Positions 35,094 through 44,545 of a DNA stretch of 64,000 bases are shown in pieces. The notes below the pieces were generated by a model. That model worked only from the letters and a program-made list of their open reading frames with translations, ran no database searches and was not told the DNA's origin. Source of the stretch: Halomonas sp. McH1-25 (GTDB lineage: Bacteria > Pseudomonadota > Gammaproteobacteria > Pseudomonadales > Halomonadaceae); assembly GCF_022348165.1 (NCBI RefSeq), contig NZ_JAKRFI010000003.1:62001-126000 (forward strand), read 5' to 3'. Made by a program: the position numbers and the translations under genes. Numbering within the stretch: position 1 is the stretch's first letter; each line of letters starts with the position of its first letter.

Positions 35094-35202
35094 TGTTTAT
35101 TATGTTCAAACAAGTGTTTTGCAGGCTTGCGAATCCTACGATCCAGGATAGCGAGGGCTCGCCGGTCACATGGGGTGACGGCAACACGAGATAGGCCATG
35201 CC

Positions 35203-36924
35203 ATGGAACTCACTACGCAGGAACAGCCGGATCAGGTCGAGATTACCGATGCCGCGCATATTGCCGAGGTCGTCGACAGTCTAGGCAACGAGACGCATTC
35301 GCTCAGCGTCACACTCGAGCACCTCCCCACCGCATTCCCCGTGCGGTTATCCGCCGTCGACCCCAAACAACGCTGCCTCACCCTGTCGCTGACCGACGCC
35401 CAGAGCCTCAGCGAGACGGAAGTCCGCGCGCAGGCCCTGACCCTGCGCGCGGAATCACTGTCGGATACGTTGCACTTCGAGGCACTGGCGCCTCTCGAGG
35501 TCTGTCGCGACGGCGACTGTCTGGAGCTCCGCTGCCGTCTTCCGCGTGCGCTCTATACGACCTCGAAGCGGCGCAGCGTGCGCATCCCTTTCATCCAGGG
35601 CATGCACGCCAAGGCTTACGCCGCCGTGCTACCCAACCAGCCTCCCGTGACTGGCCAACTGCGCAACCTGTCGGCCGGCGGCTGCCTGATGGAAGTGCCT
35701 TTCAACGATAGTCCCTTCTTCCAGGTCGGCAACATACTGCCCACGGTGGGTTTCGAATTTCCCAACGGTGAGAAATTCATTGCCTCGGGTATCGTCCGGC
35801 ATATCGGACCGGCCGGTAGAAGGCACAACGCGGCGGTGGGCATTGCCTTCCAGAATCTGTCGCCGGAACGCCAGAACCGGTTGGTGCATTACGTCAACGA
35901 GGCCGAGCACGACGCAGCCTATCGCAGTGGTTATAGCGGACGAATGTCCCGCCCCTCGCCGCTCTTCCAGTCGCCGGTGTCCGAGCGTCTCCAGACTCAG
36001 CGGCAACGCGACCTGGCCGAGAGCACGCCGATGGTACGGGCCATACGTGACGTCGCCCGGCAATTGCATATCGCCTTGCTTGCCTTGAAAAACGACCAGC
36101 CGGTGTCGAGCGAGGCCATTTTCGGTTGTGCCGATACGTTGCTGCATCTGCTGGAACGAGACCGCCAGCAGTTCTTCTATGCCCTTGCCTGCCTGGGCAA
36201 CGAGCCGCAATGGGTCCAGCATTCCATCAACGTGGCAGGCAAGCTGGCCGATCTGATGCTGGTCGAGCCGGAGCTGGCATCCCGTGCCAGGGCCGCTGTC
36301 GTTGCCGCCCTGTTGCACGACATGGGCAAGGCGCTGCTCTTGAGCGAATCGCTGCACACGCTGGAGGGGGAACTGGACGACGAGCAGCGCGAACGCCTGC
36401 GCGACCATGTGCAGATATTGCTGGACCGCCTGGCGCCGCTGGACTGGATCGACGACACCATGCGGCACGACATCATCGGTTGCATCAACGAACGCCTGGA
36501 CGGATCGGGCTACCCGCACGGCTATCGAGCCGAGTCGTTGTCCGCCGTCGCCCGCATGGCCGCCGTCGTCGACGTCATCGATGCCATGATGCGCCCGCGT
36601 GGCGACCGCCCCGCCAAGACCGCCATCGAAGCCTATCGCTACCTTTACAACCGTCCCGAGCGGTTCGACAAGGGCTGGGTGACCCGTTATGTGCAACGTC
36701 ACGGCTTCTATCCCATCGGCAGTCTGGTCAGATACTCCTATGGCTACCTGGCCTGGGTGATGGAGCTCGATGAAGGCGGCCAACCCAGTCGGGTCCGCGT
36801 GGTCAGGAATACCTCGCGCAGCGAGCTTGCGATGAATCACATCCTGACCCGGGTCGACTTTGGCCAGTTGGGACAACTGGATAGGCTGGTCCGGCCAGAG
36901 GTATATCAACTGCGCCCTTTTTGA
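35203..36924 (+). CDS. PilZ and HD-GYP domain protein
   Basis: This 573-residue protein has an N-terminal YcgR-type region, a PilZ domain (about 125-225: R-R-S-V-R-I-P and the loop R-N-L-S-A-G-G) and a C-terminal HD-GYP domain (about 335-520: H-D-M-G-K, N-E-R-L-D-G-S-G-Y-P). It should bind c-di-GMP through PilZ and perhaps degrade it. However, the PilZ motif has Asn instead of Asp in D-x-S-x-x-G, and the usual H-H-E before L-D-G is I-N-E, so phosphodiesterase activity may be reduced or lost. It stands alone, not in a clear operon. Confidence 0.85.
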   Translation: MELTTQEQPDQVEITDAAHIAEVVDSLGNETHSLSVTLEHLPTAFPVRLSAVDPKQRCLTLSLTDAQSLSETEVRAQALTLRAESLSDTLHFEALAPLEVCRDGDCLELRCRLPRALYTTSKRRSVRIPFIQGMHAKAYAAVLPNQPPVTGQLRNLSAGGCLMEVPFNDSPFFQVGNILPTVGFEFPNGEKFIASGIVRHIGPAGRRHNAAVGIAFQNLSPERQNRLVHYVNEAEHDAAYRSGYSGRMSRPSPLFQSPVSERLQTQRQRDLAESTPMVRAIRDVARQLHIALLALKNDQPVSSEAIFGCADTLLHLLERDRQQFFYALACLGNEPQWVQHSINVAGKLADLMLVEPELASRARAAVVAALLHDMGKALLLSESLHTLEGELDDEQRERLRDHVQILLDRLAPLDWIDDTMRHDIIGCINERLDGSGYPHGYRAESLSAVARMAAVVDVIDAMMRPRGDRPAKTAIEAYRYLYNRPERFDKGWVTRYVQRHGFYPIGSLVRYSYGYLAWVMELDEGGQPSRVRVVRNTSRSELAMNHILTRVDFGQLGQLDRLVRPEVYQLRPF

Positions 36925-37040
36925 TCCTTGGCCTCTCATCGCCGGCCCGACTTGCTCCGTTGCCTGGCAATACGTCTGCAAATCGCCGACTATGATGGGA
37001 TGATGGCTCGCAGGCAGAAGAGGAGAAGGAATGAGCGCTA

Positions 37041-40000
37041 ATGTCCACTGACGAAGAGGCGAGGGGCATCCCGGCTTTTACGCGAGCGACAACCGGCAAA
37101 CCGACACTCATTGGCATTGGCGCCTCGGCCGGTGGCGTAACGGCATTGAAGCGCTTTTTCAGTCGAGTTCCCGAAAACTCCGGGATGACTTTTGTCGTCG
37201 TAATGCACCTGTCGCCGGAGTACAAGAGCCACCTGGCCGAGGTGCTGCAAGCCTGTACCGCCATGCCTGTCATTCAGGTCAACGAGACCCAGCCCCTGAT
37301 GACCGACCATGTTTATGTCATTCCACCGGGCTGTAATCTCAATACCATAGACACGCACCTGCGCCTTTCCGAACTGGAGGACAAGCGTCGCGAACGCTCT
37401 CCTATCGATCACTTCTTCCGCAAGCTCGCCGCCACTCACGACGGCGACTCGGTCGGTATCATTCTGACCGGTGCAGGGTCGGACGGCACGCTCGGACTCA
37501 AGGACATCAAGGCGGCCGGCGGACTGACGATCGTCCAGAATCCTGACGAAGCTGAATTCGACAGCATGCCAAGGAGTGCGATCGCCACGCGCCTCGTCGA
37601 TCGCATCTTGCCACTCGAGAATATCTACGAAGAAATCAGGCAATATGCCCAGACCCGCCCACAGATCGTCATTCCCAAGGAAGGCGAGGAACTGGACGAG
37701 GCCCAGCGCTACACGCTGCACCAGATCTTTGCTCTGGTGCGGACCCGCAGCGGTCGCGATTTCAGCCGCTACAAGCGTTCCACCGTCATGCGGCGCATCC
37801 AGCGGCGCATGCAGTTGCACCACGTCGAAGACCTCGGTAGATACTTCGATTTCCTGTGCCAGGTACCTGACGAAGTCCACGCGCTGGCCGATGAATTCCT
37901 GATCACAGTCACCAATTTCTTTCGCGATCCCGAGGCTTTTCAACTTCTCGAGAGCGAGGTCATTCCCCGGTTGTTCGAGGGCAAGACGCAGGATGACCAT
38001 ATCCGACTTTGGTCGGTGGGCTGCGCCTCGGGCGAGGAAGCCTATTCACTGGCCATCCTGCTTCTCGAAGCCGCTGCAAGGATAACTTCGCCGCCTCAGA
38101 TCCAAGTGTTTGCATCGGACCTTCACGAGGCGTCTCTCGACATGGCCCGTGAGGGCGTGTACCAGGGCGATATAGAAATCGATATTCCCGCTGAACGCTT
38201 GCGCCGCTACTTTACGAAGGAAAACAACACTTTCCGGATACGTAAGGAAGTGCGCGACGTGGTCGTCTTCGCCCCGCACAACCTGCTTGGCGATCCGCCC
38301 TTCTCCCGGCTCGACCTGATTGCCTGTCGCAACGTCATGATCTACCTGCAGCGTGATATCCAGCAGGACGTCATCGACGTCTTTCATTATGCGCTCAAGG
38401 CCGGCGGTTACCTGATGCTAGGCAACTCGGAAACGGTCGACCGCAGCGACCTATTCTGTGCTCACAGCAAGCCTCACTGCCTGTATCGCAAGCGCAACAT
38501 CCCTACCCGTGCCGTGCATTTGCCTGTCTTTCCACGCACTCCCAACCGGCATTCCTCGGCAGGCCAGCTTGCCCAGACCTATCCGCATCACCTGCCGACC
38601 TATGGGGAGCTGCATCAGAAGATGGTCGAGCGTTACGCGCCGCCCAGCCTGCTGGTCAATCCCGACCACAAGATCGTTCATCTTTCCGAGCACGTCGGAC
38701 GCTACCTGACCCACCCCGGCGGTGAACCCACCTCGAGTGTCTTCAGGCTCGTTCACGAGGAACTGCGTCTTGACCTGCATGCGGCCCTGGTCATGGCCGA
38801 AAGGGATTACCGCCCCGTTCGCTCCAAGCCGATCCCGACACGCATCGATGGTGAAATACGCCATGTAGTGATGCATATCCGTCCCGCCGAGGATCGCGAA
38901 GACCAGGGTCTGATACTGGTCATTTTCGAGGAGCGCTCCGATGCCGTTGCCCCGGAGCCTCACCTTTCGCTGTCGGATGCCGAATCGACATCCCGCGAAC
39001 TCGAAGCCGAGCTGGACCTGAACAAGCGACGCCTGCAGACGGTCATCGAAGAGTACGAAACCGGCCAGGAGGAGATGAAGGCTTCCAACGAGGAGCTGCA
39101 ATCCGCCAACGAAGAGTTGCGCTCCACCATGGAAGAGCTGGAGACTTCCAAGGAAGAGCTGCAATCGATGAACGAGGAACTGGCCACGGTCAACCAGCAG
39201 AACCAGCACAAGGTCGAGGAACTCAGCTGGCTTTCCAACGACCTGCAGAATCTGCTGGCTGCCACCGATATCGCCACGCTGTTCCTGGACCGTGAGCTGC
39301 GCATTTTGCGCTTTACGCCACAGGTCAGTGAACTGTTCAACGTTCGCCAGAGCGATTGCGGACGGCTGATTTCCGATCTCACCCACCGCCTGGGCTATGC
39401 CTCGCTGACCAGCGATGCCCAGCATGTGCTGGATGAACTGGCCCCGGTCAGTTGCGAGGTTCAGGACGAGCAGGGGCACTGGTTCTTGACTCGTATCCGG
39501 CCTTATCGCAGCGTCGATGATAGGATCAATGGCGTGGTCATTACCTTCATCGACATTTCCGACCGCAAGCGTTTCGAGGAAGAACTACGCACCAGCGAGG
39601 AACGGTTCAGAGTTCTGGTCGATACCTCCGCCCAGATCATCTGGACCACCGATGCCAACGGCTCGGTCAGCGAGGACTCCCCTTCCTGGCGGGCCTACAC
39701 GGGCCAGACCTACGAACAATTCAAGGACTGGGGGTGGCTTGAAGCCGTCAAGGCCGATGATCGTCAGCAAGCACAAGCAGAATGGAAACAGGTAATAAAA
39801 ACAGGCAAACCACTACATACCGAGTTCCGCATTTTTCATGCCTCCAGCGGGCAATATCGCTGGACCGAGGTTCGGGCTGGCGCACTGCGCAACTCGGATA
39901 GCACGATTCGCGGCTGGGTCGGCATGAATATCGATATTAGTGAGCAGAAGCTCGCCGAGCAGGCGCTCAAGGACATCAACGAGACGCTGGAAGCGCGTGT

Positions 40001-40682
40001 TCATGAGCGTACCCAGGAAGTCCGCGACCTGGCCTCGAAGCTGACCATGGCCGAGCAGGAGGAGCGGCGCCGAGTGTCCCAGGTGCTGCACGACGATCTG
40101 CAGCAATTGCTCTATGGGCTACAGATGAAGGTGCGCCTGGTCCAGGAGCAACTCGTTGATTCGAATGATCAACAAGTGCAGAAGCCTCTCACCTCGACAC
40201 TGTCCTGGATCGCCCAGGCCATCGAGACGACCCGCCAGCTCACGGTGGACCTAAGCCCGCCCATCCTGAAACAGGAGGGATTGGCCGAATCGCTCGAATG
40301 GCTGCAACGCCAGATGAAGCAGTTGCATGACCTCGATGTCGACTTGCAAACCCGCAACACGCCCTATACGCCGGATGAAGATCTGCGCGTATTGCTCTTT
40401 CAGGTCGTTCGGGAATTGCTGTTCAACGCCAAGAAGCATGCCGGCGTGAATCGAGTCGAAGTCGAGCTGGACCACACGGATGAACAGATCTGCATTCGCG
40501 TGAGCGATTCCGGACACGGCTTCGACCCGGTCGCCATGGAAGCGAGGCAGCACGAACAACCCGGCTTTGGCATTATCAGCATACGCGAGAGGTTACGCCT
40601 GCTGGGAGGCAGCATGAAAATCACCAGCGCTCCCGGCGCAGGGACATCTATACTCGTAACAGTGCCGGCACGCAAAGCCTAG
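37041..40682 (+). CDS. CheB-CheR-PAS hybrid histidine kinase
   Basis: This 1213-residue cytoplasmic protein joins, in order: a CheB methylesterase domain with its triad (Ser29 in GASAGG, His56, Asp148 in AGSDGT), a CheR methyltransferase domain (about 215-475, S-V-G-C-A-S-G-E-E-A-Y), a coiled coil rich in E-E-L-x-S-x-N-E-E-L (about 640-740), two PAS domains, and a HisKA_3-type kinase core with phospho-acceptor His1017 (VLHDDLQQ) and ATP-binding site D-S-G-H-G-F-D. It looks like a signal hub, not a classical chemotaxis protein, as no chemoreceptor genes are near. The next gene encodes a solitary receiver, the likely phosphate acceptor. Confidence 0.9.
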   Translation: MSTDEEARGIPAFTRATTGKPTLIGIGASAGGVTALKRFFSRVPENSGMTFVVVMHLSPEYKSHLAEVLQACTAMPVIQVNETQPLMTDHVYVIPPGCNLNTIDTHLRLSELEDKRRERSPIDHFFRKLAATHDGDSVGIILTGAGSDGTLGLKDIKAAGGLTIVQNPDEAEFDSMPRSAIATRLVDRILPLENIYEEIRQYAQTRPQIVIPKEGEELDEAQRYTLHQIFALVRTRSGRDFSRYKRSTVMRRIQRRMQLHHVEDLGRYFDFLCQVPDEVHALADEFLITVTNFFRDPEAFQLLESEVIPRLFEGKTQDDHIRLWSVGCASGEEAYSLAILLLEAAARITSPPQIQVFASDLHEASLDMAREGVYQGDIEIDIPAERLRRYFTKENNTFRIRKEVRDVVVFAPHNLLGDPPFSRLDLIACRNVMIYLQRDIQQDVIDVFHYALKAGGYLMLGNSETVDRSDLFCAHSKPHCLYRKRNIPTRAVHLPVFPRTPNRHSSAGQLAQTYPHHLPTYGELHQKMVERYAPPSLLVNPDHKIVHLSEHVGRYLTHPGGEPTSSVFRLVHEELRLDLHAALVMAERDYRPVRSKPIPTRIDGEIRHVVMHIRPAEDREDQGLILVIFEERSDAVAPEPHLSLSDAESTSRELEAELDLNKRRLQTVIEEYETGQEEMKASNEELQSANEELRSTMEELETSKEELQSMNEELATVNQQNQHKVEELSWLSNDLQNLLAATDIATLFLDRELRILRFTPQVSELFNVRQSDCGRLISDLTHRLGYASLTSDAQHVLDELAPVSCEVQDEQGHWFLTRIRPYRSVDDRINGVVITFIDISDRKRFEEELRTSEERFRVLVDTSAQIIWTTDANGSVSEDSPSWRAYTGQTYEQFKDWGWLEAVKADDRQQAQAEWKQVIKTGKPLHTEFRIFHASSGQYRWTEVRAGALRNSDSTIRGWVGMNIDISEQKLAEQALKDINETLEARVHERTQEVRDLASKLTMAEQEERRRVSQVLHDDLQQLLYGLQMKVRLVQEQLVDSNDQQVQKPLTSTLSWIAQAIETTRQLTVDLSPPILKQEGLAESLEWLQRQMKQLHDLDVDLQTRNTPYTPDEDLRVLLFQVVRELLFNAKKHAGVNRVEVELDHTDEQICIRVSDSGHGFDPVAMEARQHEQPGFGIISIRERLRLLGGSMKITSAPGAGTSILVTVPARKA

Positions 40683-40732
40683 GAACGATCAATCTCATAT
40701 AAGCATATGGATGCTATCAAGGAAGATATTGC

Positions 40733-41140
40733 ATGAGCATGGACGCACCTGCGCGTATCTTCGTCGTTGAAGATCACGCCTACATGAAAGAAATGCTGAG
40801 CGAGTTTCTCTCGTTCGAAGCGGACATGGAAGTCTGCGACACCGCCGGTTCCGGAGAAGCCGCGCTGCGGCATCTGGATGGGATATCTCCGGATTTCATG
40901 CTGGTCGACCTTTCCCTACCGGGAGTCAGCGGGCTCGAGCTCATTGCCAGCGTAAAAGCGCGACGTCCCGAGTTGCCCTGCGCCATCCTATCCGGTCATG
41001 GCGAACGCCGCTATGCCGAACAGGCCATTGCTGTCGGCGCCCAAGGCTATGTGCTCAAGGGCGACCCCGACGAATTGCCTGACGCCATTCGCCGGATGCT
41101 GCGAGGCGAACAGTACATCAGCCAAGCGTTACAGTACTGA
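40733..41140 (+). CDS. single-domain response regulator (receiver only)
   Basis: This 135-residue protein is only a receiver domain: acidic E13-D14, phospho-acceptor Asp59 (M-L-V-D-L-S-L-P-G) and Lys109 (Y-V-L-K). There is no output domain. It lies 50 bases after the CheB-CheR kinase and is the likely target of His1017. It may act by protein binding or as a phosphate sink. Length is normal for a stand-alone receiver. Confidence 0.9.
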   Translation: MSMDAPARIFVVEDHAYMKEMLSEFLSFEADMEVCDTAGSGEAALRHLDGISPDFMLVDLSLPGVSGLELIASVKARRPELPCAILSGHGERRYAEQAIAVGAQGYVLKGDPDELPDAIRRMLRGEQYISQALQY

Positions 41141-41152
41141 AGGGGCGCAGCA

Positions 41153-41491
41153 TCACACCTTCTTCACGAAGTCGGACTTCAGCTTCATCGCACCGATCCC
41201 GTCGATCTTGCAGTCGATGTCATGATCGCCCTCGACGAGTCGAATGTTCTTTACCTTGGTGCCGACCTTGACCACCAGAGAGGACCCCTTGACCTTGAGA
41301 TCCTTGATCACGCTGACGGAATCGCCATCCTGCAGCGGGTTGCCATTGGCGTCGGTGACGAGACGCTCGCCCGTAGCGCCCTCTTCCGCTGCCTGCGGCC
41401 ATTCATGGGCACATTCGGGGCAGACGAACAGGCTCATGTCCTGGTAGGTATAGGCGGAGTCGCACTGCGGGCAGTTCGGCAACGAGCTCAT
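41153..41491 (-). CDS. yjdM: zinc-ribbon protein YjdM/PhnA
   Basis: This 112-residue protein has a Zn ribbon at the start (C-P-Q-C near residue 7 and C-P-E-C near 24) and the YjdM/PhnA core ([11 protein letters not shown] and the C-terminal [12 protein letters not shown]). Role uncertain; despite its name it is not a proven phosphonate enzyme. I chose the ATG at 41491, since [10 protein letters not shown] is the family start; the frame runs on to 41590. It is convergent with the receiver gene. Confidence 0.9.
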   Translation of the reverse strand: MSSLPNCPQCDSAYTYQDMSLFVCPECAHEWPQAAEEGATGERLVTDANGNPLQDGDSVSVIKDLKVKGSSLVVKVGTKVKNIRLVEGDHDIDCKIDGIGAMKLKSDFVKKV

Positions 41492-41711
41492 CGGGCAAGA
41501 CGTCCTGACGTAGAGAGAAGGCGCGGAGTTTACCGGCTGAGGCCTAGGAAACCCAGCCGCGGCAAGAACTGGGCCCACCCGTGGGCGCATTTCCGCGCTT
41601 TGCCGAGCGACGATAGGGCTATGCTGGGTCCTCGATAATCCTGGTCTTCATCGGAAGTATCGGCAGGTGTCGCCGCTTCTTTAGAGAAACCGCAGCCATT
41701 CGGAACCCCGC

Positions 41712-42545
41712 ATGAACCCCTCCACACTCATCGGTATCGCTGCCAGTTGCCTCATGCTGGCCTGTGTCTTGCTACTCAGCGCAGAGTCGGCCCTGAGCTT
41801 CGTCAATCTGCCCGGCCTGGCCATCGTCGTCACCGGCACGCTCGCGGCCACCTTCATCAGCTACCCCCTGCGTGAAGTGCTGCGCGTGGTGCGCCTGGTG
41901 GGCATCGTCTTCCGCCGCGAAGACAGCTACGCCAAAGATGACATCAAGGAACTGGTCGACATGTCGCGGCTGTGGTTCAAGGGCAACGTCAGGGCAGTGG
42001 AAAAAGCGCTGAAGGATACCCGCAACCCCTTCCTGCGTACCGGCGTGCAGTTGGTGATCGATCACACCAAGGAAGAGGAAATCATTGACCTGCTGCGCTG
42101 GCGCATCGCCCGCCTCAAGGCCCGCGAACTGGCCGAGGCCCAGGTATTTCGCACCATGGCCAGCTATGCGCCGGCTTTCGGCATGCTGGGAACCCTGGTG
42201 GGACTGGTCAACATGCTCGAAATCATGAATACCAGCAATCTCGCCGAGATCGGGCCGCGCATGGGCGTGGCGCTGCTGACCACCTTCTACGGCATCCTGT
42301 TGGCCAACCTGATCTTCAAGCCGATTGCGGTGAAGCTGGAGCGGCGCACCGAAGAGCGCCTGATCGCCATGAACATGGTGCTCGAAGGCGTATCGCTGAT
42401 GTCCAAGCGCCGCCTGCCCTCGTTCATCGAAGAGACGCTGAACTCGTTCATGGCCAACTATCACGACGAGATTCGTGAACCGTCGCCGGACAAGACGTCT
42501 GGCAGCAATGCCTCCGACAGCAGCGGGACCGTGAAACATGCTTGA
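41712..42545 (+). CDS. motA: MotA-like stator protein
   Basis: This 277-residue protein has four membrane helices of the MotA/TolQ/ExbB family (S-T-L-I-G-I-A-A-S-C-L-M-L, G-L-A-I-V-V-T-G-T-L-A-A, A-P-A-F-G-M-L-G-T-L-V-G-L, L-L-T-T-F-Y-G-I-L-L-A-N) and a cytoplasmic loop. It should form an ion-driven stator with the MotB-like protein whose gene overlaps its 3' end by eight bases. No other flagellar gene is near, so it may drive a flagellum encoded elsewhere or another envelope process. Confidence 0.88.
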   Translation: MNPSTLIGIAASCLMLACVLLLSAESALSFVNLPGLAIVVTGTLAATFISYPLREVLRVVRLVGIVFRREDSYAKDDIKELVDMSRLWFKGNVRAVEKALKDTRNPFLRTGVQLVIDHTKEEEIIDLLRWRIARLKARELAEAQVFRTMASYAPAFGMLGTLVGLVNMLEIMNTSNLAEIGPRMGVALLTTFYGILLANLIFKPIAVKLERRTEERLIAMNMVLEGVSLMSKRRLPSFIEETLNSFMANYHDEIREPSPDKTSGSNASDSSGTVKHA

Positions 42546-43452
42546 CCGTCACGCTCCGGGGCATCGCCATGACGTGCTGCTGGCCATTCATCCCCAGGAT
42601 CGGGACAGCGACGGCTGGATGGTCAGTTACCTGGATATCATGACCCTGCTGGTGGCCTTGTTCGTTCTCTTGCTGACCGTCTCGGGTCAGGCGAGCGGGC
42701 TGGGCGAGCTGTTACGTCCGGCGGCGCCCGAGAGCAGTGTCGAACCGGTGACCCACGCGCCCCCCGCCCTGCTGACTGACGAGGCCGTCCAGGCAGCGCT
42801 CGATATGGTACGTGTTGCGACCAATCCACCCACCGTGGTCAGTGAAACGGCCATTGCTGCGGCAGCCCGCGTTATTGAAACACCGTCACTGTCGTCACAG
42901 GCCAGGGCCGCCGCTATCGCCGTGGCCACGAAGCCGACGATCAGCGAGACGGCCATCGACGCTGCCCTGGCGGTAGCCAAGCCGCTCATCGACCCGCAAG
43001 CCATAGCGGCGGCAATCGCCATCGACAAGGCGGTACAGGAAGCCAACGCCCTACCGACCATCGAAGGCGTCGAGGTGTCGCGCATCAAGCAAGGCATCAC
43101 CCTGCGCATTCAGGATCATCTGCTGTTCGACTCGGCCGATGCGACGCTGACCGACGAAGGGCGCGAGGTGATTCAACGGCTGGTGGCGATGCTCAGTGAA
43201 CTCGAGGGCACGATTTCGGTAGAGGGTCATTCCGACAGCCGCTCGATCAACACGCCGCGCTTCCCGTCGAACTGGGAGCTGTCGAGCATGCGTGCCACGT
43301 CGATCCTGCGCTACCTGAGCGAAGCCGGCATCGACGCTTCGAGAATGCGCGCCATCGGCTACGCCGACACCCAGCCAATTGCCAGCAACGATACCGTGGC
43401 AGGTCGCGCCGCCAATCGCCGGGTGGAAGTGATCATTCACGAAACGCGTTGA
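42538..43452 (+). CDS. motB: MotB-like protein with OmpA domain and Ala-rich linker repeats
   Basis: This 304-residue protein has one membrane helix near 35-50 with the ion-channel Asp33 (S-Y-L-D), a linker (about 80-168) built of about five short repeats of the type T-A-I-x-A-A-x-x-V-A-x-x-P-x-I, and a C-terminal OmpA-like peptidoglycan-binding domain (about 195-300, V-E-G-H-S-D-S). It anchors the MotA-type channel to the wall. The gene overlaps motA by eight bases. The repeat linker is unusual for MotB, where this part is normally a short plug. Confidence 0.87.
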   Translation: MLDRHAPGHRHDVLLAIHPQDRDSDGWMVSYLDIMTLLVALFVLLLTVSGQASGLGELLRPAAPESSVEPVTHAPPALLTDEAVQAALDMVRVATNPPTVVSETAIAAAARVIETPSLSSQARAAAIAVATKPTISETAIDAALAVAKPLIDPQAIAAAIAIDKAVQEANALPTIEGVEVSRIKQGITLRIQDHLLFDSADATLTDEGREVIQRLVAMLSELEGTISVEGHSDSRSINTPRFPSNWELSSMRATSILRYLSEAGIDASRMRAIGYADTQPIASNDTVAGRAANRRVEVIIHETR

Positions 43453-43465
43453 GGCCGCACTTAGT

Positions 43466-43507
43466 CACGTCCGTATGCCCTTAATAAGAGCATGCGGACG
43501 TGGTTGT
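43466..43507. terminator. bidirectional hairpin terminator
   Basis: Arms CACGTCCGTATGC and GCATGCGGACGTG with an eleven-base loop; GGTTGTCTTTTT follows on the plus strand. It lies between motB and the convergent exporter gene. Confidence 0.8.
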
Positions 43508-43511
43508 CTTT

Positions 43512-44447
43512 TTAACGCGTCACCAGCACGATACCGCACAGAATGACCCCGCCGCCGATCACGAAATTGGCGGTAAGCGGCTCGTTAAGCAGCACGACGC
43601 CAAACAACACGCCGAACACCGGCGACAGGAACGAGAACACGCCGAGCTGCGAGGCCCAGTAGCGGCGCAATAACGCGAACCACAGCAGCAATGCACCGAA
43701 CGAGATCACCAGCGTCTGGAAGCTCAGGCTGAGCATCGCCAGTGGCGTCAGCTGCATGTCTGCCACGTCGCCGAGCCACACCGCTGCCGGCAACAACAGC
43801 AGCCCAGCAACGCTCAACTGATAGCACAGCGTCTGTTCCGCCGGCGCCTCGGAGAGCGACGAACTGCGCAATACCAGGGTAGTGGCTGCCCAGGCCAGCC
43901 CCGCCAGCAGCCCTAACGCATCGCCCAGCACGATGGCCTCGACATTCTTCAGGCCAGCGGCCGGTGCCATGGCGATCGCCATGCCCACGAACGCTTGCGC
44001 GATTCCCCACCACTGCCGCCGGTTCAACTGTTCTCCCGGCACCAGGAAGTGCAGGCCGAGCGCGGCGAATACCGGCGCGGTATACAGAAAGACCGACATG
44101 TGCGAGGCCAGCGTATAGTCGAGCCCCAATGCCACGAAGGCGAACTCGGCAGTGAAGCCCAGCCCCACCAACAGCCCCGGCACGAGATGGGTACGCAAGT
44201 CAGCCAATCCCACGCCCCGCCAATAAACCAACAATCCTACCAACCCCGCCGCCATCAATGAGCGCAGCGCGATCTGGGCCAGCGGCGATACCTCCGTTTC
44301 CACCGCCTTGATCGCTACCTGTTGCAGCCCCAGCGCCAGGCAGAACAGAGTCATCAGTACGCTGGCGGGCATATCGATAGTGCGTCGCGCTTGAGTAAAT
44401 GGCGCCCTATTCCCGGAATCGGCCGTAGAGGATCTGGCATCGTTCAT
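43512..44447 (-). CDS. EamA/DMT-family transporter
   Basis: This 311-residue protein has about ten membrane helices and two EamA repeats (M-T-L-F-C-L-A-L-G-L-Q-Q-V-A-I-K and A-L-G-L-L-A-G-L-A-W-A-A). It is probably a metabolite or amino-acid exporter. I chose the ATG at 44447 (M-N-D-A-R-S-S), since the frame upstream of it overlaps the leader. A LysR gene starts 98 bases away, divergent, and is the likely regulator. Substrate unknown. Confidence 0.88.
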   Translation of the reverse strand: MNDARSSTADSGNRAPFTQARRTIDMPASVLMTLFCLALGLQQVAIKAVETEVSPLAQIALRSLMAAGLVGLLVYWRGVGLADLRTHLVPGLLVGLGFTAEFAFVALGLDYTLASHMSVFLYTAPVFAALGLHFLVPGEQLNRRQWWGIAQAFVGMAIAMAPAAGLKNVEAIVLGDALGLLAGLAWAATTLVLRSSSLSEAPAEQTLCYQLSVAGLLLLPAAVWLGDVADMQLTPLAMLSLSFQTLVISFGALLLWFALLRRYWASQLGVFSFLSPVFGVLFGVVLLNEPLTANFVIGGGVILCGIVLVTR

Positions 44448-44545
44448 GGTATGTCTCCCGGTATGTGATGGCAGCCATTGCAGCAGCTGGCACGACCGCA
44501 TCCAACCGATTACTCTGCCACCCTAGGCTCAGGAAAACTCAACCC

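Noticed and set aside
41712-43452. Zorya-type defence genes (ZorAB) for the MotA/MotB-like pair
   Set aside because: ZorA has a long coiled tail and ZorCDE would follow. Here MotA is of normal length and no helicase or nuclease genes are near.
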